Assembly (NCBI GenBank): GCA_032622095.1
Contig: CP136064.1
Location: forward strand, 126,965,605-127,029,604
Length of the DNA: 64,000 nt
Direction: 5' to 3'
DNA from: Siphonodentalium dalli
Lineage: Eukaryota > Mollusca > Scaphopoda > Gadilida > Siphonodentaliidae
The position numbers and the translations under genes were made by a program. Positions within the stretch are counted from its first letter, which is position 1; every line of letters starts with the position of its first letter. This document shows positions 45,296-56,290 of this stretch, in pieces. A model generated the notes under the pieces. That model did not search any database and was not told where the DNA came from. It saw only the letters and a program-made list of their open reading frames with translations.

Positions 45296-47335
45296 TAGTC
45301 TGGTCGATAAAACTAAAATTTTAGGGTCAACCTAGAATTTTTTTGGACTAAGTTGGTTTCTATTCCATTTTGAAGAGGAATATATCCTCTATAACATATA
45401 TATCCGCTAAAATCCGCTTTGAGCATTTTCTGTAATACAAGATGGCGTCCATGATGGCAGTTGGTATAGAAAAATCCTGAATTTCGGTGGTAGGTGCGCC
45501 AACAAATACCAAATTGGTAATAAAATAAAATCCACACAAACAATCCTTAGTCATAAACCATATCGGTAGAATGTCTGTCCAAAATGGCCGCTAAAATGAA
45601 AAAAATCGAATGAAATTTACAATTTGCGGAAAATTGAATAGCTGGTTATACAAGAACGAACAGGCTGTCGAATTATACGGGGAAGAATGATTTCAGAGTA
45701 TAAGGGGAGCTATTAATAATAGTATGTAAGAATTCTCTCTAATGTATCTCGCGAGAGAGCAACCGAAAGCCAGGTCTCATACAACGATTGAATGTGGACT
45801 TTTTGGGCGCCAAGAAATAGAAGAATAATGCAGTTTTATCTGTACTGTTTATCTTGAATCGTGTAATATATGTGTATTAAAACAGTTAAATGTGATCTAA
45901 TATGGGTGTACTCATTGTGTGACCTTTTCTAGAAGCAGAAATATATGTAATGAAAACAGTCTCACGAATGTGACCGATAATCATTTATTTTTGAATCTAC
46001 AACACACAGTCTGTCAAAATTCACTACTATAGAAACAGTATGAGAGCTATTCATATGGTACTAGGTAAAATGTGTAGATCCTATTGTCCGTGTCTTAAAA
46101 TAGTAGTCATAGTTGCCTCCGGTCAAGTGATTAAACACGAATATTTCATTTTTATCACACAAATACATGGTGGTATACCATGAACGCAATTTATCAAAAT
46201 ACAAAGGATTACAATAGACTATCTTCAATAAATTCTCAACATATCCCAATTTGCCTACATACTCTATGACAGAGACTGTCTTTATACCTGGAAATTATGT
46301 GCACTTAAATGCACTAAGGCCACATATACGCGAAACGTACGACCTTTTCTGCCACCGCATCGCAGCGTTTACCCATTCTCCCTAATGTTACACATATCTG
46401 CTGCATACAAAACCATAAATAGCAGCATTGAGTGAATGGTAAACGCAGAACTAATAACTGTAAACGCTGATGACCTGATATTTAGCGCAAGTATGTGGGT
46501 GGCAATGGTAACATAATTTCTAACAACAAGATACTGACAACTAATAGTGTGTATTGCGTGGTACATATTCATGTTGTAAAGTGCCGATTGAAGTAATTTG
46601 AACATAATTGTCTACTAAGAAACCGGTTTGGGAGCACCATGAAAATTAGTACTAAATAAAATGTACAACGTACAGTCTCTTCAATCTAATAAGATAGGGT
46701 ACTATTCTGTTGAAGAGATAAGTGTTTCTTGACAGTATAATCAGCATTACGACATACGTGTATGGTTTATTGTCACGGAGAGTGTTGAAAATTCTGGAAA
46801 TATAACTAGTATTTACACAGATAGGGTGGGCACTTCAGTTTCTGCTTTACATTCAATAATTAATCATCATTCCAAAAGGAAACTACCACGCACTGTGTGA
46901 CGAAATATTACTTCGTGTGTTGCATGCCCAAAATAACTGTTTTTGGTCCGACTGTTGGATGTATTCTAATAAGAAAACCCGAACGTAAATCATTGGGTTA
47001 ACGTGCGTAGCAGTGATCGATAAATCATTCAGATAGATCTGTTTTCATTATATGTGTACCTTTAAAGATATATAACAACATTCTTGTAAATTACAAATGT
47101 GTATTTTCGCTTATAGGGGGTTATCCAATATGTTGCTTTCATCGTAGCATGGATTGTAGTTGCGGCCATTTTGACAGCCATTTCATCGCCGCGATTGCAT
47201 TGTTTTCTGTCCTTGTCACTCTATTCGCCCCCTATACTCTTTTACACAAACTGGTATATATCGGATGGAGGATTCATGCGTTCTGAAATGAGCATTTTGT
47301 ATATGTTGTAGAGGAAATATTCCTTTTCAAAATGG
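45296..47335. mobile_element. 2.04-kb insertion with partial inverted ends
   Basis: Copy A reads CCGGGTTTGTCCAATTTTTTTAC. Copy B has CCGGGTTT at 45288-45295 and AATTTTTTTAC from 47336, with 2.04 kb between and GTCC missing. An inverted repeat lies near the ends: TCCATTTTGAAGAGGAATAT (from 45363) and, reversed near 47333, TCCATTTTGAAAAGGAATAT. About 65 bp to the left of it has no partner. The interior has ATGGCCGC/GCGGCCATTTT phrases at both sides and no protein-like frame. The class is unknown. Confidence 0.7.
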
Positions 47336-47642
47336 AATTTTTTTACTTGAATTATGGCCCTTAATTCTGAGTTATGATTCTGAAGGGGGAAAAAAACCCG
47401 GATTAGAGCCATCTTTGATGAGCAACCCTAGTTTTGTCATCCTTGGGTGGGAGTATTTATACATTGTACTTAATGGTATGCCTGGAATCTCGCTGATTTT
47501 GTTTGTTATTATCACAGGTTGAAAAACTTTTTCTCAGAGTTGTTAGTTGAAAAGTTGCAAAAATAAACAAATTACTGTTTTATCACGGCTGCCTGGATAT
47601 CTTCATCACACATCATCCTGCCTAACTGGGAATTATATCATA

Positions 47643-48213
47643 CTAGCTGGTGGACCCGACTTCGTCCGGGCTGTTTCACCTCTGCTTTCTGGCGAAATGC
47701 GCGATTTGACCTTGAATTGATCATTTTGAAGGTCAAGGTCAGGTCGGGGTCACGATTCGACCCATCCAAAACACTCCTCGGACAAAAGTAACCGTAGGTA
47801 CCAAATTTCGTCAAAATACCGTCAAAATTCGCGATTTGATCTTGAATTGATCATTTTGAAGGTCAGGTCGGGGTCACGATTTGACCCGTCCAAAACACTC
47901 CTCGAACAAAATTTGTCCGTTTTACCCAATTTGACCTTGAATTGAACTTTGAAGGTCAAGATCAGGTCGGGGTCACGATTAGACAAAGGTACCTATAGGT
48001 ATCAAATTTCGTCTAAATCCGTCCCGATTTGACCTTGAATTGACATTTTTGAAGGTCAAGGTCAGGTCAGGGTCCCGTCAGGTCAGGGACCCGTCCAAAA
48101 TATTCCCCGGACAAAAGTAATCCTAGGTATCAAATTTCGTCAAAATCCGTCAGGCAGTTTTCCCGGCCATAGCTAACAAACAAACAGACAGAAGTCCCAA
48201 AATATATATTAGA
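47643..48213 (-). mobile_element. Non-autonomous Helitron-like element, copy B
   Basis: This is the duplicate of 13975-14589 with the same CTAG/hairpin end and ATATATTAGA end at the same A/T site. It has lost two short internal segments. Both were therefore present before the block was duplicated. Confidence 0.65.
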
Positions 48214-48716
48214 TCTTGTATCTTTTCACACATAAACATGAACTCAGTGATTTTTTCTTCTCAATGTAATAGATACAGAAACATTTTTTGGGTTGGTGCA
48301 GAAATATACCACTTATATATATAAGGCCTAAAAAAAAAAGACGTTTGTTTCCGCTAACCCGACCGACCCTATTTTAAACCCCCGACCCTAAACTTTTTAT
48401 TGGCATTGCAAAACAAAAAAATTGGACAAAAAAACAAATTGTTTTTTTTTTGTTTCAATTTAGGTCCAAATTCATATCATAACAAGATGCAAAACATTTA
48501 TATATATTGACATAAGAAATTTAAGTTTATAAAAAGATTTAAGTTTAACAGTTGGAATCATACTGTAAAGTATGTTTGGCTTTATCTAGCTTTCATCTGT
48601 GAAAACTTCAAATAGTTTGAGTTCAGGTTTGTTATCATTCAGCCTTCAGACTTCAGTATTTCAATCAAATACAGTACAGGAACATTAACAATTTGCTCGA
48701 ATTCAACCTGGTTATC

Positions 48717-49125
48717 AGATGGGATCTCATAATACCAAATGAATAATTAATATAGAGATTAGTGCTATAAATAGTAATTACTAACTTAATAGACTTCTTT
48801 CTGTACTACATGTACCGGTAGTATATTATGTATGTGTCTTACTTGAATTTTATAAAAAAGCCAATTATATGAATTAGAGTGATAATGGTAAGTCTCATTT
48901 CAAGCAGGATAAGCATAAGATGGGATCTCATAACACCAAATGAATAATTAATATAGAGATTAGTGCTATAAATAGTAATTACTAACTTAATAGACATTCT
49001 TTCTGTAATACATGTACTGGTAGTATATTATGTATGTGTCTTACTTGAATTTTATAAAAAAAAAGAGCCAATTATATGAATTAGAGTGATAATGGTAAGT
49101 CTCATTTCAAGCAGGATAAGCATAA
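48717..49125 (+). repeat. 201-bp tandem duplication inside the AGGCCT element
   Basis: The unit starting AGATGGGATCTCATAA occurs at 48717 and again at 48918. Differences are few: ATACC/ACACC, TACTACATG/TAATACATG and a longer A-run in unit 2. Because the duplication is internal to the mobile element, other genomic copies should show whether it belongs to the family consensus. Confidence 0.9.
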
Positions 49126-49280
49126 TCCATTGAACCAAAAGATATCTGACAATGACTTATAAGCATTTCCAATCCATATATATATAAAAAAAATCCGAAG
49201 TTATGCTTGAGAAACTTGATCAAATTGACCTCCCAGTAAAATTCAAAATACTGACTCAAAGTGCCCTAGATTAGCTCTAA

Positions 49281-49570
49281 ATGCAATGGATTTTCAAAAA
49301 AATTCCAGGTGGAGAACCCCCACCATCAGCAGGGGGTCATCCCTCCCAAACCTTCCTCCGCTCAGGCCTTCAGGTTATGCCTTCGGCATATCATTGCCCA
49401 AAATCAGATGTCCGCAAAAAATACCTAGATCCTTCACTGAATGCGGAGGAGAAGGTAGTGTTGTGAAGCCATCATTAAGAGATCGGTACAAGTTGGTCAC
49501 TCCAATATGTGAACAGTGCAGTGGCGCTGGACTGACTCCAGTTGTCGCCAGACCAAATAGGAAATATTAG
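49281..49570 (+). other. Uncertain open frames inside the AGGCCT element
   Basis: Two overlapping frames cover this interval. The longer (49286-49570, 94 codons) reads through TFRSGLQ/SLPNLPPLRPSG-type sequence and a CEQCSGAGLTPVVARP segment near its end. Neither shows a DDE, zinc-finger or helix-turn-helix pattern that I can name. They may be the last relic of an element protein, or chance. Confidence 0.25.
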
Positions 49571-50582
49571 GATTATTAAAGACTATATTAGTATATATGT
49601 AAATATTAAAGCATATGTAAAAAAAATTATTGGAGTTTCTAGTTCCTCTGTCATCTGGGTTAACCTGATTGGGACTAAGAAGTGCATAGTTTGGGTTATT
49701 GACAAGTATGATACAATTATTTTTAAAGATACTGAAAAAAAAAGTTAACCAAAAAAAAAAAGTTAAGCCTACCTACCTACCCTAATTTGTTTCAGCTCGT
49801 TAGCGGAAACAAATGTATTATTTTTTTAGGCCTAGGCATTTCTTTGACACAAGGAATCTAATGCTGTGGACTAGAGTTGTCGAAGAGCACAACAATTGGT
49901 AACAAATTTATTGACGCTGACATCAACCACATGTATATTAAGAATTTAAGAGGATATCTCGTGATTTGAGTGCACAAAAACAATTATCTCATTGAGTAAA
50001 GTAGACAAATGTTTATTTTCCTGAGTGAAAATGTTTGGTATCAAAAACAGTAAAGTTTAATCAATTGTTTTTGTTTTTATTTATTTGTTCAACAGTAATT
50101 ATTTAAATAGAGATTAATGTGAAGGCACATACATGAAGGTAACATGATGGATCTTTGAAATTGTGTTGTACATCTATTTGATTTCCTAACTCTCGACACA
50201 AGCACTATACTCTATAGGATATCTCATTTTTATACTCGTAATGGTCCGCTTCATAAGTTATTTGCAACAGTTAATTTACTGGACTGGATTGAATTTCTGA
50301 ATCAAAGAGTGTCCACAATATAAACATGCTTCTTTAATGACCCAAGACTTTGTGGTGATCTATAATTCACTCATGTTAATCTTATATTATTTCTCATACT
50401 CTCGTTAATTTCCATGAATGGCAATTTGGTTTAACCCTTTACCCAACAAAACGGCCAAAACCGGCCAAATAAAGCTTCAACAGCCTAAAATATCTTCGGT
50501 CTGTCTCAATAGAACCATACAAATATGGATATCATTGGAACTGGCTCCTTGACCACATTGTGATAGTTACAGTTATGCCCTG

Positions 50583-50653
50583 TGCCAATGCATTCTCTTA
50601 TATATGCGAGTCGACCATAGGTCGCCTCGCATATATAAGAGAATGCATTGGCC
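50583..50653. repeat. Left hairpin of the piggyBac-like MITE
   Basis: CCAATGCATTCTCTTATATA, then TGCGAG, pairs with CTCGCA followed by TATATAAGAGAATGCATTGG across a loop of about 15 bp. It repeats at 51294-51347. Confidence 0.9.
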
Positions 50654-50706
50654 TAAAAAAATAATTCTTACATTCTTTAACAATTTTATAATTTTTAATG
50701 TGTTAA

Positions 50707-51289
50707 AGGGGTACTGTACGCCATTTTCATTAAATTTCCGGTGACAACAACGATCTAATATCGATAATATATAGAAACATAAGTAATTTGAGTCGAAGAT
50801 GTATTCTGTAAACGCTCAGGTTAATAGGCTATCTTAAAATTTAATAATTTAAAAGTTAATAATTTGATATAAATTGAATTTATGACTGGAGCCATAAAAT
50901 GTCGTCAATTAAATTACGAATTTGCGTAATCAAATAAAGTAAATGAGGGTTACTGGCTTGTTAAACCGATCGCACACACGATCGCTTAAAATATTATGAT
51001 GATACGGGGAGAACACTCAAGCCACTCACTGACTAGCGACGATACAATAACTTAAATGATTATATGGGACTAGAATGCCTATAATATAACTTTTATTTGA
51101 TTCATTTGGTTGAAAACTGTACAAAAATTGCTCGACAACGACAATTTGTATTTTTGCATTCCGGTAAATTTGTCATCCGTAACACTACTTCGTACTCAAC
51201 AGACTTTCAAATAATGAAAAAAGTGTTACCTTATTCTCAGACTCGGAGACTATAGAAACCAACAACAACATTTGGCGTACAGTACCCCT
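50707..51289. mobile_element. Inner TTAA-flanked MITE, 583 bp
   Basis: The ends AGGGGTACTGTACGCCA and TGGCGTACAGTACCCCT are inverted repeats flanked by TTAA at 50703-50706 and 51290-51293. It sits within the 940-bp piggyBac-like MITE, between its two hairpins, so it inserted later. It starts with AGG, like the other TTAA family here (615-1058, 19726-20194), but its sequence differs. There is no coding capacity. Confidence 0.9.
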
Positions 51290-51293
51290 TTAA

Positions 51294-51347
51294 GCCAATG
51301 CATTCTCTTATATATGGTCGACTCGCATATATAAGAGAATGCATTGG
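51294..51347. repeat. Right hairpin of the piggyBac-like MITE
   Basis: CCAATGCATTCTCTTATATA pairs with TATATAAGAGAATGCATTGG around a short GTCGACTCG-type loop. It matches the left hairpin except for the loop. Confidence 0.9.
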
Positions 51348-51584
51348 CACAGGGCCCTTCTGTTGGGTAAAGGGTTAACTCAAGTTGTTTTCAATCCGAA
51401 ATTTGATATTTGCAGAACCTTACTTAAATTTAAGCATAGTATGGACAAAATCAGTTTAAAAAGATTGCAGCAGTACACTTTCAAGTTGATAATCCAATGT
51501 CATATAGACAAACAGTCTACCACCATATTGTGGTACATACTAATTTATTCTGGGTGATTATAAATTACCTGTATATTTTATTTT

Positions 51585-51659
51585 TATGTTTACCCATACC
51601 ATAGTATGGTAAACATAATGTTGACGTCCGGATGACCACTCGTCGTGTGTCCGTCCGTC

Positions 51660-51690
<31 letters not shown>

Positions 51691-52830
51691 GGACACTTTA
51701 CGCATGGTGCGATAACTCAAATATTTTGTATATGAGTTTCTCAGACGGAAATACAGATCGAGTTCGAATATGGGTTTGATCCGAGTTTTTTTTACGGAGT
51801 TATGGCCCTTTTTCGACTTCGAATTCACGCATGCTGTCATAACTCAAACAATTTTTATCTGATCGGAACCAATTCTGGTATGCGAGTTTCAGAGCCAAAA
51901 ATACAGATCGAGTTCGAATATGGGTTTGATCCGAGTTTTGTTTACGGAGTTATGGCCCTCTTTCGACTTAGAATTCATGGATGCTACGATAACTACAAAA
52001 AATATTATCTCATGAGAACCAAATTTGGTATGTGAGTTTCTCTATCTAAAATACAATTCGAGTTCGAATATGGGTTTGATCAGATTATTTTTAATGGAGT
52101 TATGGCCCTTTGATATAGAATTCATCCATGCTTCGATAGCTCAACCAGTTATCGTCTGATAGGAACCAAATTTGGTATGTGAGTTTCTCAACTCAAAATA
52201 CAGATCAAGTTTGAATATGGGTTAGATCCTGTTTTTTATAACAGAGTTATGGCCCTTTTTAACTAAGGATTGAACATATTCGATATTTTTATGCTTATCA
52301 TGTAGAACCATAGCAGCTAACCCCCGTGATATCAGTTAGCACTGAGAGAGAGAATAGATTAACTTGTATTATTGGAAATTAGAGTTATTGTTAGCCATCA
52401 TATTGTCAGGGCACAGTGGAAGGTGTAATTGGACAGAGAACCATCTGTTGTTTATTGTATTTCCATACAGCTCTCTGGTTTAGGATATCAATGCAGTGTT
52501 CCAGTGACATACCTGTACCTAATTTTATTGAGTTAAAATTGTTAACCCTTGTCATCAATTTTATGCTTTTGTCTATTTTTCATGTAATCATTCTCCTATT
52601 ATATCCCTTTCACTTGTATGGATTTTTGTGGTTAAAATGAACCTTTAATTCTCAACATTCCTTATACTTAGCAGAAATACCTTTCATCTGATATATCTCA
52701 TTTTATTGAGATGTATGTAAATTTTGTATGTGAATTTCTCAGCCCAAAATACAGATAGATTTCGAATTTGGGTTTGATCCATTTTTTTATATTTTAAACA
52801 GAGTTATGGCTTATGGATTTTCGTGTCAGA
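51585..52830 (+). repeat. Hairpin-capped repeat, family 4 (TATGTTTACC type)
   Basis: The cap (51585-51617) pairs TATGTTTACCCATACC with GGTAAACATA and its GTAT extension. It is followed by GTCCGTCCGTCCGTCTGTCTG repeats (51649-51688), then GTGGACAC. Four or more monomers of about 130-150 bp carry GATAACTCAA, GGTATG(T/C)GAGTTTCTC, CAGATCGAGTTCGAATATGG and GGAGTTATGGCCC. A segment at 52290-52660 interrupts the monomers and recurs inverted near 61 kb. A last monomer lies at 52690-52820. Confidence 0.8.
52218..52525 (+). repeat. Family 4 segment with an inverted partner at 60948-61480
   Basis: Ordered phrases match in reverse complement: GATCCTGTTTTTTATA, ATGGCCCTTTTTAACTAAG, GATATCAGTTAGC, TGTATTATTGGAAAT, AGCCATCATAT, CCATCTGTTGTTTATTG and AGCTCTCTGGTTTAG. 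This copy is missing about 220 bp present at 61 kb, between GGTGTA and CCATCTG. Confidence 0.85.
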
Positions 52831-53151
52831 ACTGAAAATAGCTGATCACTATCGCCAAGGTATGGGTTAAACATCTGCCGATCGTGATCGGCCTCTCGTT
52901 AGATATCGTAGCTATATCCCAATGTGAACAGAAATTGGACCATAACTTATCAAATGAGCTATTGGACGAGAACAAAAGGATATGAATCTTAACAGAGGTC
53001 GTGATTTAAAGCTGCATTTACTATTATACTCTAGTGACATTGGCAAAAAAATCAGTTATCACAAAAAGCAAAAAAGTGGTTGCAATTATACAAAAAATGT
53101 ATTGTCAATTAGGTTGTTAAGGATAGTATATGATAAAGTGATGTGGATTTG
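52831..53151. other. No recognised feature
   Basis: Mixed DNA with CGATCGTGATCGGCC-type symmetry near 52880. No coding sequence was found. Confidence 0.35.
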
Positions 53152-53460
53152 AGCTCACTTAATGTGAAGTCTCTGGTGGAGCTATAGTCATCCGTCCGTC
53201 CATCTGTCCATCCGTCCTTCAACAATTCTTTGAACATCTTCTCCAGATCCATAGGACCGAATGGGTTCATATTTAGTGTGGATGTTCCCTAGGTGATTCA
53301 CTTTCAGATTTGTTCAAATGAGCTCACTGGGTCAAATAGCTGCGAAGCCAGGGCCAAAACTCTTTCCCTCCATAGTAATTATAAAAACGATTTCTTCTCA
53401 AGAACCATCTGACATATTTAGTATATATTTGGTCCTTGGGTGACTTTGGCAGATCCAGCA
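53152..53460 (+). repeat. Hairpin-capped repeat, family 1, copy d
   Basis: The hairpin (53152-53183) is decayed on its left arm: AGCTCACTTAATGTG against GTCTCTGGTGGAGCT. The CATCCGTCC run, CAACAATTCTTTGAACATC and one to two monomers follow. It ends near GGTGACTTTGG. Confidence 0.8.
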
Positions 53461-53529
53461 AAAACAATGCCTGGTCTATTGGTGACAGGAGTAAAGTTGA
53501 ACCCACTATTTACTCTAAATGAAATACTT

Positions 53530-54510
53530 GTTTGTAGGCTGGCCACGATTATTCGATTAATCGACTAACCTTCGACAGGTGCGGTAGTCGACGGTTATTT
53601 ACTTTCGTCGACTAATCGCCAGATGGGGGGGGGGGGGTGGGTATGATTGTGTAACTTGTGTATGTAAGCAGTACTTTTCATCGATGTCATGCCTGGAAGT
53701 AACTGTTAACTGCGTATGCAGCACAATTCCGTTGTGGCGTCCTCTGCCTTTGATGTTGCCGCCGACGTTTGGCGGTCATCTTCAAAGAATTATGTGTGCG
53801 ACATCGAAATGTTAATTATGTTTATTGTTTAACTGTGAATATTAATTTACTATTAGTGCTACTGTGGTAGATACATTTCCGAAGCGGTTGCCGGTTACGT
53901 ATATAATATAAACTATTAATTTGTTTCATTATTTCTTGCAATTCTTTATTGAAAATGTCCAGGTTATACATGGCAGTAATTGTGACTGCATCCCCGTCCC
54001 CCCAGGGTCCCCCATAAAAGCTCAAATATCTCCGACTGTCTACCTATGTCCTCGTTAACTTCATTGTAAGTGCACACCTTTCGCCGCAATTTTACCGATT
54101 AATGTGATGCACGTGACCTGCCGAAATACGTAATGGCGGCTTGGGAGTCGCGATCGAGATTAGCTTTACTTCGTGCAATTTTGCACAGTTACTGTCACGT
54201 CGTGTATGCAGTTTGCTCTAACTTTGCCAGAAACATCGGCAATATGGGCACTTGCCAGTACTTAATAGTAAGGGCCTGTTAAAAACAACATCGGGACGAA
54301 TGAGACTATGAGGGCATGAGTATTCCTTGTTGTATACGAAATAAAACAGTGTAAAACACGGAGCATCGACAGTTTATAACTGTCTTCAAAATGGATGTAA
54401 AGAAGTCATCGTAATTTCGCATTTATCAATTGTTTACCTGGATGTAATACAGGGCGCATATATTACCAATTAATCGACTAACTGTCGATTATAGCTGTCG
54501 ATTATGACAG
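53530..54510. repeat. Segment bounded by ATTAATCGACTAAC motifs
   Basis: GATTAATCGACTAACCTTCGAC near 53557 is echoed at 54468 by AATTAATCGACTAACTGTCGA. A poly-G run lies at 53625-53638. The two ends are in direct orientation with partial self-complementarity (TCGATTA/TAATCGA). It could be a mobile element with decayed ends, but I could not define a boundary or target duplication. Confidence 0.4.
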
Positions 54511-55001
54511 AGGTTACATGTGTAGTATTAACCCACATACTCACTGACATACTAGAATATTTTTTATTTTCAAAGTCTTTATTTATATGTCCATGTGTAC
54601 TCATAATAGTGGGGCACACATGTACTTACTCAAATAGAACATGGAGGTGGGTACGTGTTGAAATGCATGTCAGAGTTAGTAGTCAGGCATCCAAATAAAT
54701 CATCCCACATGTCCTATTCTCGCAGGGATATGCCAAGAGGAGGGGAGGGGGATGGCGGGTTGGTTGCATATTTTTTCAATGACATTTAATTTTTTTTCCA
54801 AAACCAATTATAAATACCAAAATGAATATATAATTATAGACCAATATAAATCAAGAGAAGGGGCTCCCAGTTGTAATATTTTACCCACTATTTATTATTT
54901 TATAACACGATATCATGGGGTGGGTTCTGCTTCTGATAAGGACAAAATTGGACAGTTTCATTAAGCTTACCTGACTGGTATCTAAAACCTTTTGTACCCT
55001 T
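54511..55001. other. No recognised feature
   Basis: AT-rich DNA with one GGAGGGGAGGGGGATGG purine run near 54735. No coding sequence was seen. Confidence 0.4.
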
Positions 55002-55578
55002 TTTATGTTTTATCCTACTATTTTAACATTTAAATTTGAGTATGAACTACCTGTAGAATTTAGTTCCTGATAACATTCACTTAATTCAAATAAATCTTCT
55101 GATGAATGTCAGTGTTATACATTTTATATGTCTTCCAACACATGTACACATGTGGTGCACATATTAAATGTCAACACATGAATCTCATATCAGGTTTGCT
55201 CAAATTGGGTTGGTTGTTCCTTGCAGATTTAATACTCTGCCTTCAAATTAATTGAATCAAGAATATGTATGTATGTCACTGTGAACACTTTAATTTCTAA
55301 GCTGAGTGTATGATTCTAACTATTTATTTTGAAGTAAATTTGACAAGTACTGACTGTTGTAGTCTTCATAGTGCCAGTCTTCTCAGTTTTCATATTGAAT
55401 TGTAAATTGGGCAATGTTGTCAGGCACTTATTTGATAAGTGTTCTGAATAAATATTTATGCATGCCATTACACAATAAAAATTCATGTTATTTTATTATG
55501 TGGCTGAAACTGGCTCCATATTTAGTGGTCGGATCGGCCTGCAGCCCATTTGTGCACTAAGTGCATACATAGAGGATA
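55002..55578 (+). repeat. Segmental duplication, copy 2 of 2 (0.57 kb)
   Basis: Near-identical to 17388-17962. It diverges sharply after GTGCATACATAGAGGAT: here GGGCGCGAAGCGCCC follows, there AATGAGTCGC. The left flank also differs. Confidence 0.9.
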
Positions 55579-56290
55579 AAGTGGGTAGATGGGCGCGAAG
55601 CGCCCGGGATGGTCGAAAAGATCGAGTGATCTTCTCCTTCACCCCACGGTTGTTGTTGTTGGAGAAAGGCACACAGAAAATAGTCATGTCTGAACACGGC
55701 AAAAGCGGACACAATTGGAATAATGTTATCTCTTTGGTTTATTTGAATGGATGGATTATTTGGGGAAGAGCCCGCGAGCTTTAATATGGGGTGTGAGGGG
55801 TGACCCGATGGGTCCCTTTAATATATGGTTGAGCTGAGCATGTCCTCTGGTGCGCTGAAAAAGGAGCGGGGCCCGTGTTATAATTTTAAAATAGTGTTAG
55901 TTTGTTAGTTGTTTAAAAAAACAACCAACCGCAAGGCAGAGCGTGTGATTCAATGTGATTCAATGTGATTCAATGCGCCATCATACCGCTATTCTGCTAT
56001 AGCCAAATGCGCAGAGACGGTATGTTTTGTTTATTTCGTTGTTTCTGGATGGGCCGCCCTACATTCCGTGGCACGGGTGTAGGTGAAGACTCTGACAATT
56101 TTATGTGCAGAGTTATTGGGTTCCGATAAGTGAAGTAAATCTGAAGATTATGTACAAGATATACTTTAATTGTTGACGATGTGAATGGTTTGTACAGAGA
56201 TATATATGATTACATGATTACATTCAATAGATTTTTTTGGTTTTATATATTTTTTTGGTAATTTCTTTATTTTGTTAAAATTATGTATAC
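55579..56290. other. No recognised gene
   Basis: GC-richer than average at first, with a perfect GGGCGCGAAGCGCCC hairpin (about 55590-55604). TGTGATTCAA is repeated three times in tandem near 55946-55976. The reading frames here lack domain features. Confidence 0.4.

Larger units (their letters stand above)
48324..49833. mobile_element. 1.51-kb TIR element with AGGCCTAAAA ends
   Basis: The left end AGGCCTAAAAAAAAAA is followed by GTTTGTTTCCGCTAAC. The right end reads, on the minus strand, AGGCCTAAAAAAA followed by CATTTGTTTCCGCTAAC, so the inverted repeats are about 35 bp. Copy A shows the empty site TATATATAGGCATTTC, consistent with a TA target duplication. Two overlapping frames near 49281-49570 have no recognised domain and no transposase was found. 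It is non-autonomous, superfamily unassigned. A relic end occurs at 6035-6120. Confidence 0.88.
44816..50380 (+). repeat. Segmental duplication, copy B, expanded by two insertions
   Basis: It is collinear with 13182-15240. The left boundary is at CCAATTTGTTTTACCTGAG. The right boundary is after AATTCACTCATGTTA. Two insertions and one small loss explain the size difference. Copy B retains a further monomer to its left, where copy A has the LINE fragment instead. Confidence 0.9.
50435..51374. mobile_element. piggyBac-like MITE, 940 bp, hosting another MITE
   Basis: The ends CCCTTTACCCAACA and TGTTGGGTAAAGGG are exact inverted repeats, flanked by TTAA at 50431-50434 and 51375-51378. CCCTTT ends and TTAA sites are typical of piggyBac relatives (established knowledge). 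Inside are two near-perfect hairpins with stem GCCAATGCATTCTCTTATAT (50583-50653 and 51294-51347) and an inserted 583-bp element. Without that insert the MITE would be about 350 bp. No transposase is present. Confidence 0.9.

Noticed and set aside
53530-54510. A defined hAT element bounded by ATTAATCGACTAAC
   Set aside because: The two end motifs are in direct rather than inverted orientation and no 8-bp duplication was found, so it is only listed as a low-confidence repeat.
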